Below the pieces are notes generated by a model. That model was given only the letters and a program-made list of their open reading frames with translations. It searched no databases and was not told the origin of the DNA. A stretch of 64,000 bases of DNA from positions 1,113-65,112 of the forward strand of contig NZ_SMRT01000010.1 of NCBI RefSeq assembly GCF_004354045.1. The letters run 5' to 3'. Shown here in pieces: positions 61,261 through 64,000 of this stretch. This DNA comes from Paenibacillus piri. GTDB lineage: Bacteria > Bacillota > Bacilli > Paenibacillales > NBRC-103111. Positions within the stretch are counted from its first letter, which is position 1. The number at the start of each line of letters is the position of its first letter. A program made the translations under genes and the position numbers.

Positions 61261-63519
61261 CTAAATTTGCCTTCCATTCAGCTTGCGGTAATCTCCCGGC
61301 GTCAAATTCGTCGCCCGCTTGAAAACGCGAATGAACGATGCCGCGTGCAAGTAGCCGACCATAGCAGCCACAGATTGTACTGGCTCTTTAGTTTCCAGCA
61401 GCAGCCGCTTCGCTTCCTCCATCCGAATCCGGGTTACGTAATCGAGGAAGTTCTCTCCTGTCTCCTCGCGGAATATCCGACTTACATAACTTGGATAAAG
61501 ACCCAGCTTGTCACTGACTAAATTCAACGACAAATCGCTGTCCGCATATTGCTGTGTAACCCATTCTTTGATCAGACGCACCGCGTCTTGACCGGGATGC
61601 CGTTGACGCAGCTCGGCTAAGACATCGCTGGCCTCTTGTAAAATGGTTGTATAATGAAGCCGAATCTCATCGAGTAATTCAAAATTCGTAATTTTTTCCA
61701 TTAGTTGATCGGCCTTCAGATGCCAATGAACTCGGATATCTGGAGCCAAAGCTGCCATTTCCTTATTTAAGCAATAAAGAAAGTAGTGTAGCAGGTTGAC
61801 AAGCTCGTCCCGGTCTTGCGCATTGGATTCGAGAACGTCGAACAAGGCATTGAGCTTCTCCTTCCACATGTCGTCCCCGAGTCGATAAACAAGGGCAACC
61901 TGTCTAACCGCCTCAAGTTGGTGGATTATATCCTCTCGCTCCGAGAAGTCGATATCGCGAATCAGAATAGACCGGTTGCCGCCGAAGGTTGGCTTATATT
62001 TCAGCGCTTTGGCCGACTGGGCGTATGCGAATGAAAGATCATGTCCCGATTCCATCGGATCGCTGATTCCGAGCGTCACCGTAAACGGGACATGTTGTCC
62101 GAGCCACCCTCTTAGCCGGTCCCCTATAACCAACGAGGATTCAAGCACGTCAGCGGCTTCTTCTCCCGGCACGGTCGAAACAACGGCCGTAAGCTGGTTG
62201 GGCTTAATCCATTCCGACCATATGATAACGCCAACATCGATTGACAGCTCCTGCATCACCTTCTGAACCATATATTTGAACAACTCCTGATCCCGCGGGC
62301 TGTATTTCTCCTGGAACCCGCGATACTGGTCAATTTCGATCGAAGCAATTACCCCCCGCTCCATTCGGGCAAACACACCGGCGTCGTTTAACTCGTCAGT
62401 CAACTGTTCGGTCCATAGCCGATGTCCGAGCACAAGCTCGTAAAACACGTTCCGCTTATGTGTGGCCAAATGTTTATTTTCTTTTTCCCGCTGTTCGTGA
62501 ATATCGTGAATGAGTCCAACCAATGTAGCTTCAATAACCGACAGCTCGTCTACCTTCCCGGACGCTCCCGATTCCGCTGTGGTCGGATTCACAACTCCGA
62601 TCTTGTTCATTATTGTGGCGATCGGACGGTAATGTTTGCGCGTTACAAATAACATCCAACTGCAGCCCAGAAGCAGCGCGGTCAAGGCGGCTCCCGACCA
62701 AACGTAGGACAGTGTCTTCGCTATACGAAGTATGTCTGGCTTGATGCCGCTCGTAATTGTCCAGCCCGTGTAGTCCGACTTCAAACGGAACAGTAGCCCG
62801 TCGTTCGACTGATCGTCCACCGTCGGACCTCCGTTGTTGAATAGCTCGGCTCCACTGCGGTCGGTCAGTCTTATATACTGGGGGGACGAGCCGGCAGAAG
62901 CTCCAACGATTCGCGGGATCGCATTGATGCTTATATTTACGACAACATAACCCAGTTCTCCCGAATTGGCCGGGTACTCCTTAATCAAGGAGATAACCTC
63001 TTCGGGCTTCTCTGATGAGGCAGCGATTGTTCTTCGCTGCAGCCAGTACGAAAGTGCCGGCTCGTCCACAATGCTCTCCAAAAAACGGTGATCATGAAAT
63101 TGTGCCAGTGTCGTCCGCTCACTTGATGTCATGACTAGACCGTCACTCAGTCTGAACAAGTACACGCTTTCCAATTCTGGAATCGTATTGCGCAATACGC
63201 GAAGCGCTTTGGAAACCTGATATTCGTCCATATATGCGTTTCGGCCTTGAACAGGACGGTAGAACAAATCCATCCAATCACCTACGAACATTTCCTTGAT
63301 CATGAGCTGATCGACAGTCTGGACATACGTGTCTAAAGAGGCAATCAAGTTGTGGCCAACCATCTCTGCCGAATTCCGTGCTTCTCGCTGCGCGAGCTCT
63401 GTCACGAACCATATGAAAGCTAGCAACATTATAACAACGGTAATAAGCAACACCGGTAAATACGAAAGAAACAGCTTGAATGACCACTTGCTCGACAATA
63501 GGTGCCATTTCATCCGCAT
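61261..63519 (-). CDS. Membrane-bound AraC-family regulator
   Basis: A 752-residue protein with start at 63519 after AAAGGCGG. A helix near residues 15-37 (LSYLPVLLITVVIMLLAFIW) and another near 265-290 (LSYVWSGAALTALLLGCSWM) bracket an extracellular Cache-like sensor. A central cytoplasmic region, with EIDQYRGFQEKYSPRDQELF, follows. The C-terminal AraC HTH is LNLVSDKLGLYPSYVSRIFR and VQSVAAMVGYLHAASFIRVF. Such one-protein sensors activate nearby polysaccharide ABC transporters. It is divergent from the LplB-type permease at 63803; the repeats between are likely its sites. Confidence 0.9.
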   Translation of the reverse strand: MRMKWHLLSSKWSFKLFLSYLPVLLITVVIMLLAFIWFVTELAQREARNSAEMVGHNLIASLDTYVQTVDQLMIKEMFVGDWMDLFYRPVQGRNAYMDEYQVSKALRVLRNTIPELESVYLFRLSDGLVMTSSERTTLAQFHDHRFLESIVDEPALSYWLQRRTIAASSEKPEEVISLIKEYPANSGELGYVVVNISINAIPRIVGASAGSSPQYIRLTDRSGAELFNNGGPTVDDQSNDGLLFRLKSDYTGWTITSGIKPDILRIAKTLSYVWSGAALTALLLGCSWMLFVTRKHYRPIATIMNKIGVVNPTTAESGASGKVDELSVIEATLVGLIHDIHEQREKENKHLATHKRNVFYELVLGHRLWTEQLTDELNDAGVFARMERGVIASIEIDQYRGFQEKYSPRDQELFKYMVQKVMQELSIDVGVIIWSEWIKPNQLTAVVSTVPGEEAADVLESSLVIGDRLRGWLGQHVPFTVTLGISDPMESGHDLSFAYAQSAKALKYKPTFGGNRSILIRDIDFSEREDIIHQLEAVRQVALVYRLGDDMWKEKLNALFDVLESNAQDRDELVNLLHYFLYCLNKEMAALAPDIRVHWHLKADQLMEKITNFELLDEIRLHYTTILQEASDVLAELRQRHPGQDAVRLIKEWVTQQYADSDLSLNLVSDKLGLYPSYVSRIFREETGENFLDYVTRIRMEEAKRLLLETKEPVQSVAAMVGYLHAASFIRVFKRATNLTPGDYRKLNGRQI

Positions 63520-63603
63520 AGCCACCATCCGCCTTTACGTTTTTTATTGAAGTGAAAGAATAGCCGTATTATACCACATGCAAAAGCCGTAGCATTTGAT
63601 TTA

Positions 63604-63710
63604 TAAAAACGGTCAATGACGTTAAAAACAGTTAATCGATCGACGCAGTTTTCGAAGCCGCTTTCACGAACCATACCACGAACCATACATTAATGATAAA
63701 AACGGTTAAC
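63604..63710. promoter_or_regulatory. Repeated sites between the AraC regulator and the permease gene
   Basis: TAAAAACGGTCAAT (63604-63617), TAAAAACAGTTAAT (63623-63636) and TAAAAACGGTTAAC (63697-63710) are three direct repeats, the first two 19 bases apart. A separate 12-base tandem repeat CACGAACCATAC occupies 63665-63688. Direct repeats at about two helical turns are typical AraC sites. Binding is inferred. Confidence 0.55.
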
Positions 63711-63802
63711 CGCAAAAAATAGTGTGCATTGCCGACAGACAGCCGCCTGACTTATCGTTAATGCATGGCAGTCGCAGGACGCGAAGTAAGGAGGTGATAT
63801 TA

Positions 63803-64000
63803 ATGAAAGCTACTGCAGCGGATTCGTTGAAAAATGCTCCTGCTCCAACTGCCGGAACGAGGCGCTTCCGGCAAAATATACCGCTATTACTTATGTTTGC
63901 TCCCGTTGTCGTCTATTTCGTGATCATTAAATACGCCCCGATGGCAGGATTGCTGATCGCCTTCAAGGACTACTCATTGCGTGAAGGCATCTGGGGCAGC
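63803..64000 (+). CDS. LplB-type polysaccharide ABC permease, N-terminal part
   Basis: Only the first 66 residues are in the window. AAGGAGGTGATATTA precedes the ATG at 63803. The N-terminus is polar (MKATAADSLKNAPAPTAGTR), then a helix LLLMFAPVVVYFVIIKYAPM and the signature GLLIAFKDYSLREGIWGS. That signature (I/V-AFKDY...GIWGS) belongs to LplB/YtcP-like permeases for pectin or other polysaccharide fragments. It is probably followed by a partner permease and a binding protein outside the window. The membrane AraC regulator encoded divergently likely activates it. Confidence 0.88.
   Translation, partial: MKATAADSLKNAPAPTAGTRRFRQNIPLLLMFAPVVVYFVIIKYAPMAGLLIAFKDYSLREGIWGS

Noticed and set aside
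1..64000. CRISPR arrays, rRNA or tRNA genes
   Set aside because: No evenly spaced direct repeats of 25-40 bases and no tRNA- or rRNA-like conserved segments were seen on either strand by reading; a tRNA scan would settle the tRNA question.

Overview
The window looks like a chromosomal segment of a Paenibacillaceae bacterium, most likely Paenibacillus or a close relative. The reasons are AGGAGG-type ribosome binding sites, clustered sugar ABC transporters driven by YesM/YesN-type two-component systems, membrane AraC regulators, a secreted protein with three SLH domains, a SigV/RsiV/OatA set, and Bacillus-like pairs such as the SWIM and SNF2 proteins. I see no rRNA, tRNA, CRISPR array or intact mobile element. 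Genus assignment is inference from gene content, not from a marker gene.

Layout. 1-8.2 kb is a patchwork accessory region. It holds an IS1182-type transposase remnant, a RelE/Phd-like toxin-antitoxin pair, two small XRE regulators, a small gene in full (2177-2455) and truncated (1207-1341) copies sharing the same upstream operator, a DUF2075 nuclease-helicase with a MazG-like pyrophosphohydrolase, a nuclease-domain fragment, a DEAD-box RNA helicase and a frameshifted Fic gene. 8.3-12.8 kb is a SWIM/SNF2 two-gene operon. 12.9-19.9 kb is a LacI-controlled glycan locus with a GH67-like hydrolase, an ABC importer and an SDR. 19.9-26.6 kb is a second ABC importer with its own response regulator and sensor kinase.

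26.7-29.5 kb holds an AraC regulator divergent from a ferritin-like protein and a 2Fe-2S ferredoxin, bounded by 75-bp inverted repeats. 29.6-41.5 kb is a sugar-acid locus: binding protein, two-component system, IclR, an enolase-superfamily dehydratase, a DapA-like lyase, a DgoK kinase and two permeases. The dehydratase, lyase and kinase fit a galactonate-type route, and the binding protein next to the two-component system may serve the permeases, which have none beside them.

41.6-47.5 kb contains the lysozyme-response set sigV-rsiV-oatA, decayed fragments including a bacterial nitric oxide synthase remnant, and small genes. 47.7-53.5 kb is a GntR-regulated ABC operon of the 2-aminoethylphosphonate/iron type ending in a ComEC-like metallo-beta-lactamase; a palindromic site in front of the regulator recurs in front of the transporter. 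53.7-58.6 kb is one large secreted protein: lamin-tail domain, DUF2252 kinase-like domain, cadherin-like repeats and SLH anchor. 58.8-61 kb has three single minus-strand genes (ICMT-like methyltransferase, GrpB, GNAT). 61.3-64 kb has a membrane AraC regulator divergent from an LplB-type permease cut by the window edge.

No complete system here is clearly undescribed. The best candidates for novelty are the ferritin-like/ferredoxin cassette between inverted repeats, the surface-anchored DUF2252 protein, and the GntR-ABC-metallo-beta-lactamase operon.
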